Source: Longimicrobium sp.
GTDB taxonomy: Bacteria > Gemmatimonadota > Gemmatimonadetes > Longimicrobiales > Longimicrobiaceae
DNA length: 64,000 bases
Assembly: GCF_035474595.1 (NCBI RefSeq)
Contig: NZ_DATIND010000065.1
Location: forward strand, 1-64,000
Direction of reading: 5' to 3'
Below the pieces are notes generated by a model. That model was given only the letters and a program-made list of their open reading frames with translations. It did not search any database and was not told the DNA's origin. Below are positions 35,201 to 45,400 of this stretch, piece after piece (within the stretch, counting starts at the first letter, position 1; every line of letters starts with the position of its first letter). Both the position numbers and the translations under genes were made by a program.

Positions 35201-38200
35201 GCTCATCGGGCGAGCGGCGAACCAGCCGCGCCCGCATCAGCGGCCCGCGCTCCAGGTCGAACGGCGCCGCCGCCTCCGCGCGGGTGATGCGCTCCATCTC
35301 CGCATCCCCATTCCCCATAAACGCGGTCAGGTCATGGAGATGCAGGTCCACGGGCGACGCCGGCGCCACCACCTGCACCGGTCCTCCCTGTCCCCCGTCC
35401 CCTGTCCCCTGTCCCCTGAAGCTCGTCCGCAGCGACTCGTGCCGCGCGACCAGCCCGTCCAGCGCCGCCCGGAGCGCATCGGCGTCAAGCTCGCCGCGGA
35501 GGGTGAGGACGATGGGGATGTTGTACGCCGCGCCGGCCGCGCCCATCCGCTCCACGAACCAGAAGCGCTGCTGCGCGAACGACAGCGGCGACCCGGCCCC
35601 GCGCTCCACGGGAACGAGCGGGGGGAGATGGAGATGCGTTCCGCGCCGCGCCTCGGCCGCGCGCGCCGCCAGCCCGGCCACGGTCGGCGCCTCGAACAGC
35701 GCCCGCAGCGGCAGCTCGATGCCGAAGGCGCGGCGGATGCGCGCGATCACCTGCGTGGCCGCGAGCGAGTGGCCGCCCAGCGCGAAGAAGTCGTCGTGCG
35801 CGCCGGGACGCGTGTGCAGCACCGCCTCCCACGCATCGGCCACCAGCTCCTCGGCGGGCGTGCGCGGGGCGACGCGCGCCTCCTCCTCCGGCGCGGCGTC
35901 GGGTTCGGGGAGCGAGCGGCGGTCCACCTTGCCGCTGGGGGTGAGCGGGAGCGCGTCCATCAAGCGCCACGCGCGCGGCACCATGTGCTCGGGCAGCCGC
36001 GCCGCCACGTGCGCCCGCAGCTCGGGGAGCGACGGAGAAGCGCCCGCCGCGGGGACGACGTACGCCGCCAGCCGCCGCTCCGCGCCGTCGCCGCGGGCGG
36101 TGACGGCCGCCTGCACGACCGCGGGGTGCTCGGTCAGCACCGCCTCGACCTCGCCCGGCTCCACGCGGAACCCGCGGATCTTCAGCTGGAAGTCCGTGCG
36201 GCCGACGTACTCGAGCGCGAGTGACGGTGCGAAAGTGCGAGAGTGCGAGAGTGCGAAAGTGGACTCATCGCGAGACGAATCCGGACGCGCTTCGGCACCT
36301 CCCGCGGCCCTCTCCCTGGCTCGTTCCTCGCCTGTCCCTCCCCCAAAACTGCCTGGGGGAGGGACGGGGTTCGCGGGGCCTGCGACCGGCGGCGCGAGCG
36401 TCGGATGCGGGAGTGCCGGGTTTTCACTTTCGCACATCCACCGAACGCGGTCGCCGGTGCGATACAATCTGCTCCCCGGCGCTCCGAACGGGTCGGGGAC
36501 GAACTTCTCCGCCGTCAGCGCCGGGCGGGCCAGGTAGCCGCGCGCCAGGTTGGCGCCACCCGCGAACAGCTCGCCGGGGACGCCGAGGGGGGCGGGCTGC
36601 ATCACCGCGTCCAGCACGTACAGGCGCGTGTTGGCCACCGGCGCGCCGATCGGCGGCAGCGCGGGCCACGCCTCCGGGTCGCCGTCCACCATGTGCGCGG
36701 AGATGACGTGCGTCTCGCTGGGGCCGTAGTGGTTGTCGAGCGTCGCCTGCGGGTTCGCGCGGAAGAAGGCGCGCAGCTGCGGCGTGGAGCGCAGCGCCTC
36801 GCCCGCGGTGATGATCTCGCGCAGGTCGGGGAGACGTGCATCGCCCGCGTCCGCCGCCTCGGCAACGTTCTGCAGCGCGGCGAAGGGGAGGAACAGCCGC
36901 TCGATGCGGTGCTCGCGCAGATATGCGGTCAGTGCCTCGGCATCCCGCCGCGTGTCGTCGTCGATCAGCACCAGCGCGCCACCGCTGGCCCAGGTGGAGA
37001 AGATCTCCTGGAACGAGACGTCGAACGACAGCGACGCGAACTGCAGCGTCCGCGCGGGCGCCGCATCCCCGAACCGCTCCGCCTGCCAGCGGACGACGTT
37101 GGCCAGCGCGCGGTGCGGGAGCGCGGCGCCCTTCGGCCGGCCCGTGGACCCCGACGTGTACAGCACGTACAGCAGGTTGTCGGGATGGAGATGGACCCGC
37201 GGTGCGTCCGTCGGCTCCGCCGCGAGGTCCTCCGCATCCACGCGCACCACCGCCGCGTCCGTCGCGGGGAGACGGGCGGCGACGGGGGAGGTCGTCAGCA
37301 CGACGGCGGCGCGGCTGTCGCCCAGCATGTAGGCGATGCGCTCGGTGGGGTAGTTGGGGTCGACGGCCACGTAGCCCGCCCCCGCCTTCAGCACCGCGAG
37401 CACGGCGACCGTCATCTCCACCGACCGCTCCATCGCCACCGCCACCCGCGCGTCCGGCCGCACGCCCAGCCGGACGAGCCGGTGCGCGAGGCGGTTGGCG
37501 CGTGCCTCCAGCTCCGCGTAGGTCACGCGCTCGCCCGCGAACTCCACGGCGAGCGCGTCCGGCGTCCGCGCCGCCTGCGCGCTCACCAGGTCGTGGACGA
37601 GCGCGGCGTCCCATCCCCGCTCCGTGCGGTTGACGGCGTCCGTCACCGCCGCGCGCTCGTCCGCGTCCAGCAGCGGGAGCGTGGCGACGGGCGCGTCCGG
37701 GTCCGCCGCGGCGGCGCGGACGACGGCGTCCAGGTGCCGCATCATCCGCGCGATGGTGGATTCGTCCCAGAGCGCGGTGGCGAGCTCGGCCTGGCCGGTG
37801 AACGAGCCGTCGGCGCCTTGCGCCAGCATCACCGTCAGGTCGTAGCGCGAGGTGCCGTGCGCGATCTCCACCTCGCCGGCGGTGACGCCCTGCAGCGCCA
37901 GCCCGGCGTGGCCGCCGTGCTGCAGCGCGAGCATCACCTGGAAGAGCGGGGTGTGGCTCAGGCTGCGCTCGGCGCGCACCTCGTCCACCATCCGCTCGAA
38001 GGGCAGGTCCTGGTGCGCGAAGGCGTCCAGCGTGGTCTGGCGCACGCGCCGCAGCAGCTCGCGGAACGCCGGGCGCCCGGAGAGGTCCGCGCGGACGGGA
38101 AGGGTGTTGCTGAAGAAGCCGATCAGCGGCTCCAGCTCGGGCCGCGGGCGGCTGAGCACCGGCGTGCCGACCACCAGGTCGTCCTGCCCGCTCCAGCGCT

Positions 38201-41200
38201 GGAGGACCACGGAGAACGCCGCCAGCAGCACCATGAACGGCGTGGCCCCCTCCGCCGCGGCGAGCGCGCGCACGCCGTCGGCCGCGTCGCCCGAGAGGCG
38301 GAAGGGGAGCAGCGCGCCGCGGAGGTCCTGCACCGGCGGCCGCGGGCGGTCGGACGGCAGCTCCAGCACGGCGGGTGCGCCGGCCAGCCGCTGGCGCCAG
38401 AAGGCGGCCTGCCGCTCCAGCGCCTCGCCGCGCAGCCACCCGCGCTGCCACGCCGCGAAGTCCGCGTACTGCACGGGAAGCGGCGGCAGCGGGCTTGGCT
38501 CGCCGCGGCGGAAGGCGGCGTAGAGGGTGGCCAGCTCGCGCTCCATCACCTCCCACGACCAGGCGTCGCTCACCGCGTGGTGCATCACCAGCGACAGCAC
38601 GTGCTCGCCGTCGGAGATGCGCATCAGCACCGCGCGCAGCACCGGCCCGCGCGCCAGGTCGAACGGCGCCGCGGCCTCGTCCCCCGCCCGCCGCTTCGCC
38701 TCCGCATCCGCCTGGGACTTCGGGAGATGCGACAGATCCAGCATCTCCCACCCGAACGCATCGGCGCCGAGCACGATCTGCTCGATCCCCTCCGTTCCCT
38801 GTCCCCTGTCTCCTGTCCCCTGTTCCCTGAACACCGTGCGCAGCACCTCGTGCCTCCGGACGATCTCCGCGAGCGCACGATGCAGCGCGTTGCCGTCCAG
38901 CGCGCCGGACAGCCGCAGCGCGAGGGCGACGTTGTACGCGGGCGACCGGGGATCGAGCTGCTGCAGGAACCACATCCGCTCCTGCGCGAAGCTCGCGGGG
39001 AGCGGGGCCGCGCGGTCGGCGGGGGGGATGATGCCCGCGGGCGCGCCCTCGCTCTCCACGCGCGCCTCGGCTACGCGGCGGGCCAGGGCGCGCACGGTGG
39101 GCGCCTCGAAGACGGCGCGCAGCGGCAGCTCCACCCCCAGCCGCGCGGCGACACGGGAGACGACGCGGATGCCCAGCAGCGAGTGCCCGCCCAGCGAGAC
39201 GAAGTCGTCCTCCACCCCCACGCGCTCCACGCCCAGCAGCTCGGCCCAGATGGCGGCGAGCGCGGCCTCGTCCGGCGTCTCCGGCGCGGCGAACGCCTCG
39301 GCATCGCCCGCGCCGGGATCGGGAAGGGCGCGGCGGTCCACCTTCCCCGCGGCGCTGAGCGGGATGGCGTCCAGCGCCATGTACGCGGTCGGCAGCATGT
39401 ACTCCGGCACGCGCGTGGCCAGGTGCGCCCGCAGCTCGCCGCCGCTGGGCGCCGCGCCGCGCGGGACGAAGTACGCCGCCAGCCGCAGCACCCCCGCCGC
39501 GTCCGGCCGCGCCGCCACCACGCACTCCGCGACGTTCGGGTGCGTCCGCAGCGCCGCCTCGATCTCCCCCGGCTCCACGCGGAAGCCGCGGACCTTCACC
39601 TGCGCGTCGCCGCGGCCCAGGAACTCGAGAACCCCAGTGCGGAAGTGCGGGAGTGCGGGAGTGCGGGAGTGCGTCAGTGCGTCAGTGCATGCTTCGCGCT
39701 CCGAACCCTCGGCGCCACCGAACCCACGCACTTCCGCACTTCCGCACTCACGCACTTCTTCGAACCATCTCACCCGGTCGCCCGTGCGGTACATCCGCGC
39801 CCCCGGCACGCCGGAGAACGGATCGGGGACGAAGCGCTCCGCCGTGAGCGCGGGGCCGCCGTGGTAGCCGCGCGCCATGATCGCCCCGCCGATGAACAGC
39901 TCGCCGGGGACGCCGGCGGGGACCGGGTGCCGCTCCGCGTCCAGCACCCGCAGCTCGCGCCCCAGCAGGGGCAGGCCGAGGGGGACGCGCGCCGGGTTCG
40001 TGGCCGCGAAGCCGCGCGGGACGGCGAAGGCCGCGGCGACGACCACGATCTCCGTCGGCCCGTAGCCGTTGATCAGCCGCGCCTCGCCGGGGGTCGATTC
40101 CCAGCGCCGCAGCGCGTCGGCGCGCATCTCCTCGCCGCCGGCGATCACCACGCGCAGCTGGCGCTTCACCGCGGCGAGCGCGGTGGTGTCGTGCGTGAGC
40201 TGCGTCCAGTAGCCGGTCGGCAGCAGGGCGATGTTTACGCCCAGCCGCTCCACGCGCTCCGCCAGCTCCGCCGGGCCGGGGACCTCGGGGCCGCGCGGGA
40301 TCACGCATCCTCCCGCCGCGCAGGTGGCGAAGATCTGCTCCACCGAGCCGTCGAAGGTCAGCGAGGCGAAGAGCAGACAGCGGCTGTCCGCGCGGAAGCC
40401 GTACGCCCGCACCGACGCATGCGCGTGCGCCACCGCCCCCGCGTGCGACACGGCCACGCCCTTGGGCATGCCGGTCGATCCGGAGGTGTAGATGATGTAC
40501 GCCAGGTTGTCCGGCCCGGCGGCGAAGCGGGGGAGATCCGCATCCCCATCCCGATCCGCATCTCCATTCCCCGTCTCGAACCACTCGATCGAGTCGATGG
40601 GGATGACGGGGAGGGGCGCCACCCGCGCCGCGTCCGCCGGCCGCGCGACCACGGCGACCGCGCCCGAATCCCCCAGCGCGTGGGCGATGCGCGCGTCCGG
40701 AAAGCCGGGGTCCAGGGGGACGTACGCGCCGCCCGCCTTCAGGATGCCGAGAATCGCCAGGATCCCCTCGGGCGACGACGGGAGCATCATCCCCACCACC
40801 GTCTCCGGGCCGACGCCCAGCGCGCGGAGCCGCCGCGCGAGCACGTCCGTGCGCGCCTCCACCTCCGCGTAGCCCAGCGCGCCGCCGTCCCACGCCAGCG
40901 CGGGGGCATCGGGGCGCGCCGCCGCCCGCGCGGCGATCATCCCGTGCAGCGTCTCCGGCGCGGGAAGCCCCTCGCCGCCGCGCCCCCACTCCGCCACGCG
41001 CGCCATCTCCTCCGCCGAGGCCAGCGGCATCTCCGCCAGCCGCGTGTCGGGCGACGACGCGCCGTGCTCCAGCACCTGCACCACGTGCGCGGCGATGCGC
41101 TCCACCGTTTCGCGCGCGTACACGGCGTCCGCGTACTCGGCGTGGACCGTCACCCCGCCGTCGTCGTCCGGCCAGTTGTCCAGCGCCAGCTCGAAGGGCG

Positions 41201-42461
41201 TGGAGCCGTGCTCGGTGTCCAGCGGCGTCACCTCCGCGCCGGCCAGGCGGAGCAGGTCCACCCGCGCGCTCTGCAGGTTCAGCGCGGCCTGGAACACGGG
41301 GTTGCGGGCCGGGTCGCGCGGCAGGCGCAGCTCCTCCACCAGCCGGTCGAAGGGGAGACCGCTGTGGCTGAACGCCGCCATCGCCGCCGCCTTCTCGGCG
41401 CGCACCAGCTCGCGGAACGTCGCCTCCGGGCGGACGCGCGCGCGCAGCGGCACGGTGTCGATGAAGAAGCCGATCAACCCCTCCAGCGCGCTCCGCGGGC
41501 GGTTGGCGACGGGGGTGCCGATCACCACGTCCTCCTCCCCCGCGTGGCGCGCGAGGACCAGGCGGAAGGCCGCGAGGAGGACGTGGAAGAGCGTGGCCTC
41601 CTCGCCCTGCGCCAGCTCGCGCAGGCGGGCCGCCAGCGCGGGGTGGATGCGGGCGTACACCCGGCCGCCGCGGTGGCTGGCCTGCGCCGGGCGGGGATGG
41701 TCGGTGGGAAGGTCGATGGCCGCCGGGGCGCCCTCCAGCGCGCCGCGCCAGTACGCCACCAGCCGCTCCAGCTCCGCGCCGCGCAGGCGCTCGTGCTCCC
41801 ACGCCGCGAAGTCCGCGTACTGCACCGGCAGCGGGGGGAGATCGGGCGCGCGCCCCTCGCGCAGCGCCGCGTACGCCGCGCCCAGGTCGCGCGCCAGCAC
41901 TCCCAGGCTCCACCCGTCGGTCACCAGGTGGTGCATGGCGACGAAGAGCGCGTGCTCCTCCTCCCCCAGCCGGACGAGGGTGACGCGGAAGACGGGGCCG
42001 GCCACCACGTCGAAGCCCGCGCGCGCGTCCTCGTTCCCCCGCCGCATCAGCTCCGCCTCCCGCTCCTCGCCCGGTAGATGGGAGAGGTCGAGGGTGGCGA
42101 GGGGGAAGGGCGCGGGCGGGTGGACGATCTGCACCGGCACCCCGTCGCGCTCGGCGAAGGTGGTGCGCAGCGTCTCGTGGCGCGCCACGACGGCGTCCAG
42201 CGCGCCCCGCAGCGCGGCGACGTCCAGCGGCCCGCGGATACGGACGGCGAACGAGGCGTTGTAGGCGTTGCCGCCGGTCTCCATCCGCTCCATCACCCAG
42301 AGCCGCGCCTGGCTGGCGGAGAGCGGCGCGACGCCGTCCGGCCGGGCGACGGGGCGCAGCTCGGGGCCGGCGGCCTGCGCCTGGCGCGCGCGCATCCGCA
42401 ACTCCAGCAGGCGGCGGCGCTCGGGGGAAAGCTCGGTCAGCGGGTTCACGACGTCGGTCAT
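32286..42461 (-). CDS. Three-module NRPS, (C-A-T)x3 (modules 3-5)
   Basis: This 3391-residue protein carries modules 3, 4 and 5. Module 3: C from about 45, A with YTSGSTG near 658, T near 1094. Module 4: C from 1159, A near 1771, T near 2230. Module 5: C from 2290, A near 2904, T near 3316. Condensation motifs are MHHLVTDG, MHHAVSDA and FHHIVCDA, so the last two have Ala for Gly. Codes read by eye: module 3 DGEAIGGVVK (unassigned), module 4 DVQFIAHVIK (one change from the standard Pro code DVQFIAHVVK), module 5 DVASNGFTYK (unassigned). All three A domains carry hinge insertions (residues 900-943, 2009-2082, 3129-3164). GGGACAG heptamers sit in the second and third C domains. The gene starts 7 bp after the stop of the upstream NRPS gene. 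The N-terminal LSPERRRLLELRM looks like a docking helix. Confidence 0.95.
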   Translation of the reverse strand: MTDVVNPLTELSPERRRLLELRMRARQAQAAGPELRPVARPDGVAPLSASQARLWVMERMETGGNAYNASFAVRIRGPLDVAALRGALDAVVARHETLRTTFAERDGVPVQIVHPPAPFPLATLDLSHLPGEEREAELMRRGNEDARAGFDVVAGPVFRVTLVRLGEEEHALFVAMHHLVTDGWSLGVLARDLGAAYAALREGRAPDLPPLPVQYADFAAWEHERLRGAELERLVAYWRGALEGAPAAIDLPTDHPRPAQASHRGGRVYARIHPALAARLRELAQGEEATLFHVLLAAFRLVLARHAGEEDVVIGTPVANRPRSALEGLIGFFIDTVPLRARVRPEATFRELVRAEKAAAMAAFSHSGLPFDRLVEELRLPRDPARNPVFQAALNLQSARVDLLRLAGAEVTPLDTEHGSTPFELALDNWPDDDGGVTVHAEYADAVYARETVERIAAHVVQVLEHGASSPDTRLAEMPLASAEEMARVAEWGRGGEGLPAPETLHGMIAARAAARPDAPALAWDGGALGYAEVEARTDVLARRLRALGVGPETVVGMMLPSSPEGILAILGILKAGGAYVPLDPGFPDARIAHALGDSGAVAVVARPADAARVAPLPVIPIDSIEWFETGNGDADRDGDADLPRFAAGPDNLAYIIYTSGSTGMPKGVAVSHAGAVAHAHASVRAYGFRADSRCLLFASLTFDGSVEQIFATCAAGGCVIPRGPEVPGPAELAERVERLGVNIALLPTGYWTQLTHDTTALAAVKRQLRVVIAGGEEMRADALRRWESTPGEARLINGYGPTEIVVVAAAFAVPRGFAATNPARVPLGLPLLGRELRVLDAERHPVPAGVPGELFIGGAIMARGYHGGPALTAERFVPDPFSGVPGARMYRTGDRVRWFEEVRECGSAEVRGFGGAEGSEREACTDALTHSRTPALPHFRTGVLEFLGRGDAQVKVRGFRVEPGEIEAALRTHPNVAECVVAARPDAAGVLRLAAYFVPRGAAPSGGELRAHLATRVPEYMLPTAYMALDAIPLSAAGKVDRRALPDPGAGDAEAFAAPETPDEAALAAIWAELLGVERVGVEDDFVSLGGHSLLGIRVVSRVAARLGVELPLRAVFEAPTVRALARRVAEARVESEGAPAGIIPPADRAAPLPASFAQERMWFLQQLDPRSPAYNVALALRLSGALDGNALHRALAEIVRRHEVLRTVFREQGTGDRGQGTEGIEQIVLGADAFGWEMLDLSHLPKSQADAEAKRRAGDEAAAPFDLARGPVLRAVLMRISDGEHVLSLVMHHAVSDAWSWEVMERELATLYAAFRRGEPSPLPPLPVQYADFAAWQRGWLRGEALERQAAFWRQRLAGAPAVLELPSDRPRPPVQDLRGALLPFRLSGDAADGVRALAAAEGATPFMVLLAAFSVVLQRWSGQDDLVVGTPVLSRPRPELEPLIGFFSNTLPVRADLSGRPAFRELLRRVRQTTLDAFAHQDLPFERMVDEVRAERSLSHTPLFQVMLALQHGGHAGLALQGVTAGEVEIAHGTSRYDLTVMLAQGADGSFTGQAELATALWDESTIARMMRHLDAVVRAAAADPDAPVATLPLLDADERAAVTDAVNRTERGWDAALVHDLVSAQAARTPDALAVEFAGERVTYAELEARANRLAHRLVRLGVRPDARVAVAMERSVEMTVAVLAVLKAGAGYVAVDPNYPTERIAYMLGDSRAAVVLTTSPVAARLPATDAAVVRVDAEDLAAEPTDAPRVHLHPDNLLYVLYTSGSTGRPKGAALPHRALANVVRWQAERFGDAAPARTLQFASLSFDVSFQEIFSTWASGGALVLIDDDTRRDAEALTAYLREHRIERLFLPFAALQNVAEAADAGDARLPDLREIITAGEALRSTPQLRAFFRANPQATLDNHYGPSETHVISAHMVDGDPEAWPALPPIGAPVANTRLYVLDAVMQPAPLGVPGELFAGGANLARGYLARPALTAEKFVPDPFGAPGSRLYRTGDRVRWMCESENPALPHPTLAPPVAGPANPVPPPGSFGGGTGEERARERAAGGAEARPDSSRDESTFALSHSRTFAPSLALEYVGRTDFQLKIRGFRVEPGEVEAVLTEHPAVVQAAVTARGDGAERRLAAYVVPAAGASPSLPELRAHVAARLPEHMVPRAWRLMDALPLTPSGKVDRRSLPEPDAAPEEEARVAPRTPAEELVADAWEAVLHTRPGAHDDFFALGGHSLAATQVIARIRRAFGIELPLRALFEAPTVAGLAARAAEARRGTHLHLPPLVPVERGAGSPLSFAQQRFWFVERMGAAGAAYNIPIVLTLRGELDADALRAALDGLVARHESLRTSFRGQGTGDGGQGGPVQVVAPASPVDLHLHDLTAFMGNGDAEMERITRAEAAAPFDLERGPLMRARLVRRSPDEHRLILNFHHIVCDAWSLAVAFRELGELYAAARERRPARLAPLAVQYADYAVWQRERLTGQALARELDAWRARLEGAAVLNLPTDRPRPAVQSFRGAILPFALGAETAGRVRELARREGATPFMVLLAAFDVLLSRWTGTEDVVVGSPVAGRVPEETEALVGVFVNTLALRTDLSGDPTFREVLGRVREGTLDAYAHQEVPFERLVEELKLGRSLDRHPLFQVIFSMHAGGYGAPDLPGLSVSTDEMDNGTAKVDLVLGLTDAGDVIEGAFQYASDLFDQATIRRMATHLATLLDAALANPATPIAALPLMPADEEARLESFHGAVADYPRGLTLPALFEAQVARTPKADAVRWNGAAVTYQELNANANRLAHRLRALGVGPEVRVAVCMERTPELIAALLAVHKAGGGYVPIDPNYPADRIAYMLDDSGAPVLLAHARIAERLPSHAAATVRVDADWAEIQREMPENPGVSIDPRNLAYAIYTSGSTGRPKGVQIEHRSAVTLMHWLREHVSDDERRAVLGSTSISFDVSIAEIFGTLCWGGTLVLVRDALALPDAGEDVILASMAPSAAAELLRMRAIPPTLRVLNLGGEALPNALAQGLYALGTVERVGNFYGPTEDTTYSTWSIVERGGSRVYVGRPVANTRAYVLDRHLRRVPVGVPGELYLAGDGLARGYHDRPALTAERFIPDPFSAVPGGRMYRVGDLVRWKDESAEVRECGSALDPRENARTDALTHSRTSSPATAVLDYLGRLDHQVKIRGHRVETGEIEATLAGHPRVRESAVIAREDTPGDARLVAYVVAVDAASPPAPAELREHLKARLPEYMVPAAWVPMDALPLNPNGKVDRLRLPAPGERERVQTETAPRTAAEQAIARVWREVLGVEHVGVDENFFEIGGHSLLLARLQERLNEEMGSALTFVDLFQFTTIAALAGHLAPRAMENSDTDLEETQAPSEARGRGASRRELMRRGRR
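32970..33077 (-). repeat. Hinge-loop insertion, module 5 A domain (36 aa, short class)
   Basis: These 108 in-frame bases lie between YRVGDLVRW and VLDYLGRLD. They carry AGTGCGTG octamers on the + strand left arm and CGCACTCC/CGCACTTC on the right. Confidence 0.9.
35384..35418 (-). repeat. GGGACAG heptamer tract in module 5 C domain
   Basis: CCCCTGT-type heptamers on the + strand encode a Gly/Gln/Thr/Asp run directly after LRTSF and before VQVV. This is the turn that normally reads like ERDGEP. The reading frame is kept. Confidence 0.75.
36216..36437 (-). repeat. Hinge-loop insertion, module 4 A domain (74 aa, long class)
   Basis: These 222 in-frame bases lie between YRTGDRVRW and LEYVGRTD. 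They include the 32-base palindromic core at 36334-36365, identical in its CCCCCAAAACTGCCTGGGGG centre to the module 10 copy. Confidence 0.9.
38791..38830 (-). repeat. GGGACAG heptamer tract in module 4 C domain
   Basis: About five CCCCTGT-like heptamers, with single-base variants, encode the extra residues between LRTVFRE and IEQIV. The position matches the tract in the module 5 C domain. Confidence 0.75.
39633..39764 (-). repeat. Hinge-loop insertion, module 3 A domain (44 aa, short class)
   Basis: These 132 in-frame bases lie between YRTGDRVRW and VLEFLGRGD. AGTGCGGG/AGTGCGGA octamers are on one arm and CGCACTTC/CGCACTCA on the other, around a longer unique centre. Confidence 0.9.
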
Positions 42462-42468
42462 CTTCGGT

Positions 42469-45400
42469 TCAATCTCCCGCCGCCGCGGTGCCGTCCCACG
42501 CTTCCTCGGCCTCCAGGAGCGCGCGGACCTCTTCGTCGGTGAGCATCGACAGCTCGGCCTCCAGCTCCGCGCGCAGCGCCGCCATCTCCGCGTCCAGCAG
42601 CGCGCCCAGCGCGGAGACCGTCGGCGCCGCCAGCACCTGCGGGAGGGACAGGGGAACGCCGAACTCCTCGCGCACCCGCGCCGCCATCTGCGCGGCCAGC
42701 AGCGAGTGCCCGCCGATCTCGAAGAAGCTGGCGTCGGCGGGAACCTGCTCCACGCCCAGCAGCTCGGCCCACGTGGCCGCCAGCAGCCGCTCCGTGGCCG
42801 TTTGCGGCTCGGCGCCCGTGGCGGCCGCGTCGCCGCCCAGCTTCGGCGCGGGAAGGGCGCGGCGGTCCACCTTTCCGTTCGCGGTCAGCGGCAGCGCGTC
42901 CATCACCACCACGGCCACGGGCACCATGTGCTCCGGCACTGCGCCGCGCGCGTGCTCCCGCAGCCGCGCCGGAAGCTCCGCCGCCACGCCTTCGTAGCCG
43001 CGCGCGGGAACCACGTGGGCCACCAGCTGCCGGTCCCCCGGCGCCGCCTCGCGTACCGTCACCACCGCGTCGGCGACGGCGGGATGGCGCGCCAGCAGCG
43101 ATTCCAGCTCGCCGGGCTCGGTGCGGTGGCCGCGGATCTTCACCTGCTGGTCCAGCCGCCCCAGGAACTCCAGCACGCCGTCCGCCCGGCGGCGCACGCG
43201 GTCGCCGGTGCGGTACAATCGCGACCCGTCGGCCGCGAAGGGGTTCGGGAGGTAGCGCTCGGCCGTGAGCGCGGGGGCGTTCAGGTATCCGCGCGCCAGT
43301 CCGTCGCCGCCCACGTACAGCTCGCCGGGCACGCAGGCGGGCACGGGGCGCATCTCCGCGTCCAGCACGTACGCGGTGGAGTTGGAGATGGGCGTGCCGA
43401 TGGGGATGGAGACGAGCTCCGCGTCCCCCGGCTCCAGCGTGTGGCAGGTGGAGTAGGTGGTGTTCTCCGTCGGCCCGTAGCCGTTGATCACGCGCAGCGC
43501 GGGATGCGCCTCCATCACCCGCGCGGCGTGCGGCGCGGACACCACGTCGCCGCCGGACATCAGCTGCCGCAGCGGGGCGAAGGCGGCCAGGTCCTGGTCC
43601 ACCACCTGGTGGAAGAGCGCCGACGTCATCCACGCCGAGGTCACTCCGTGGCGGCGGATGAAGGCGCCTACCGCGGCCGGGTCCGGCGTGCCGGCGGGAT
43701 ACAGCGCCATCCGCGCGCCGTTCAGCAGCGGCCCCCACACCTCGAAGGTGGAGACGTCGAACGACGCGGGGACCATCTGCAGCCACGTCTCCCCCGCGCC
43801 CATCTCCGCGAAGCCGCCGTTCATCACCAGCCGCAGCACCGCGCGGTGCGGCACCACCACGCCCTTCGGCCGCCCCGTCGACCCCGAGGTGTAGATGACG
43901 TACGCCGCGTTCTCCGCATCCACCGCGACGCTTGGCGCATCCGCGCTCTCCGCCGCGATCGCCCCCGCGTCCGCATCCACCCGCACGACCGTCACCCTGT
44001 CGTGCCCGATCCCCCCTGTCCCCTGTCCCCTGTCCCTTGTCCCCTCGATCGTCCCCTCAGCCGTCACCAGCACGCGCGCCCCGCAATCCTCCAGCATCAG
44101 CGCGTTGCGGCTGGCCGGGTACTGCGGGTTCAGCGGGACGTACGCGCCGCCCGCCTTCAGCACGGCGAGGAAGGCGATCACCATCTCCGGCCCGCGCGGC
44201 AGCAGCACGGCGACCGGCTGGTCGACACGCACACCGTGGCGGCGGAGATGGTTCGCCAGGCGGCTCGACCGCTCGTCCAGCGCGCCGTAGGTCATCTCCC
44301 CGCCGTCCCAGCGCAGCGCGACCGCGTCAGCCCTGGATGCGGCGACGGCGGCGAATTCGGCGTGGATGGTCGATTCGCGCGGGTAGGGGCGGGCGGTGCG
44401 GTTCCACGCCTCGGCCTCGGCGCGCGCCCGCGGCTCGTCCACCCGTGCGATGGCGGCGGAGAGCGGGAGATCCGCATCCCCCGCGACCGCCTCCAGCAGG
44501 CGGAGATAGAGGGCGACGATGCGCTCCGCGGTGGCGGGCTCCCACAGCCTGGCGGCGTACTCCAGGTCGCCGTGCAGCGCGCCCCCGCTCTCGCGGATCT
44601 CCAGGAACAGGTCGGCCTTGGTGCTGCCGCTGTACACGTCCTCGGGGCGCGCGCGCACGCCGCCCAGGTCCACGGGGTCCATCTCCACGTTCCCCATGGC
44701 GAACGACACCTGGAAGAACGGCGTCACCCCCGGCACGCGCTGCGGGTTCAGCGCCTCGATCACGCTCTCGAACGGCAGCTCCTGGTTCGCGTAGGCGCCC
44801 AGCGTGGCCTCGCGCACCCGGCCGATCAGCTCGCCGATGGTGGGGTCGCCGCGCAGCTCGGCGCGCAGCGCCACGGTGTTGATGAAGAAGCCGATGAGCC
44901 CCTCCGTCTCCGGCCGCGCGCGCCCCGCCACCGGCGAGCCCACGACGAGATCATCCCCCGCGCCCAGGCGGTGGAGGAGGAGGTCGAAGCCGGCCAGCAG
45001 CACCATGAACGGCGTGGCCGCGTGGCGCCGCGCCGCCTCCCGCAGCCGCGCGGCCAGAGTGGCGGGCACGGTGAAGCGGACGATGCCGCCCTCGTGCGAG
45101 GGCGAGGCGGGGCGCGGGCGGTCGGTGGGGAGATCGAGGACGCCCGGCGCGCCGTCCAGCCGGGCGCGCCAGTAGTCCAGCTGCGCCGCGCGCACCTCGT
45201 CCGTCAGCCGCGCGCGCTGCCACGCCGCGAAGTCCGCGTACTGCAGCGGGAGAGGGGGAAGGGGAGATGGACGCCCGGAGACGATCGCCTCGTACAGCTT
45301 CGACAGCTCGCCGAAGAGGATGCCCAGCGACCACCCGTCCGCCGCGATGTGGTGGACGTTCAGCGCCAGCAGGTGCTCGTCCGGGGCGATGCGCGCCAGC

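Noticed and set aside
36243-42077. Long plus-strand open frames opposite the other NRPS and PKS genes (also 27606-31850, 42268-46413, 8086-11067)
   Set aside because: Same reason: antisense frames with biased composition and no motifs.
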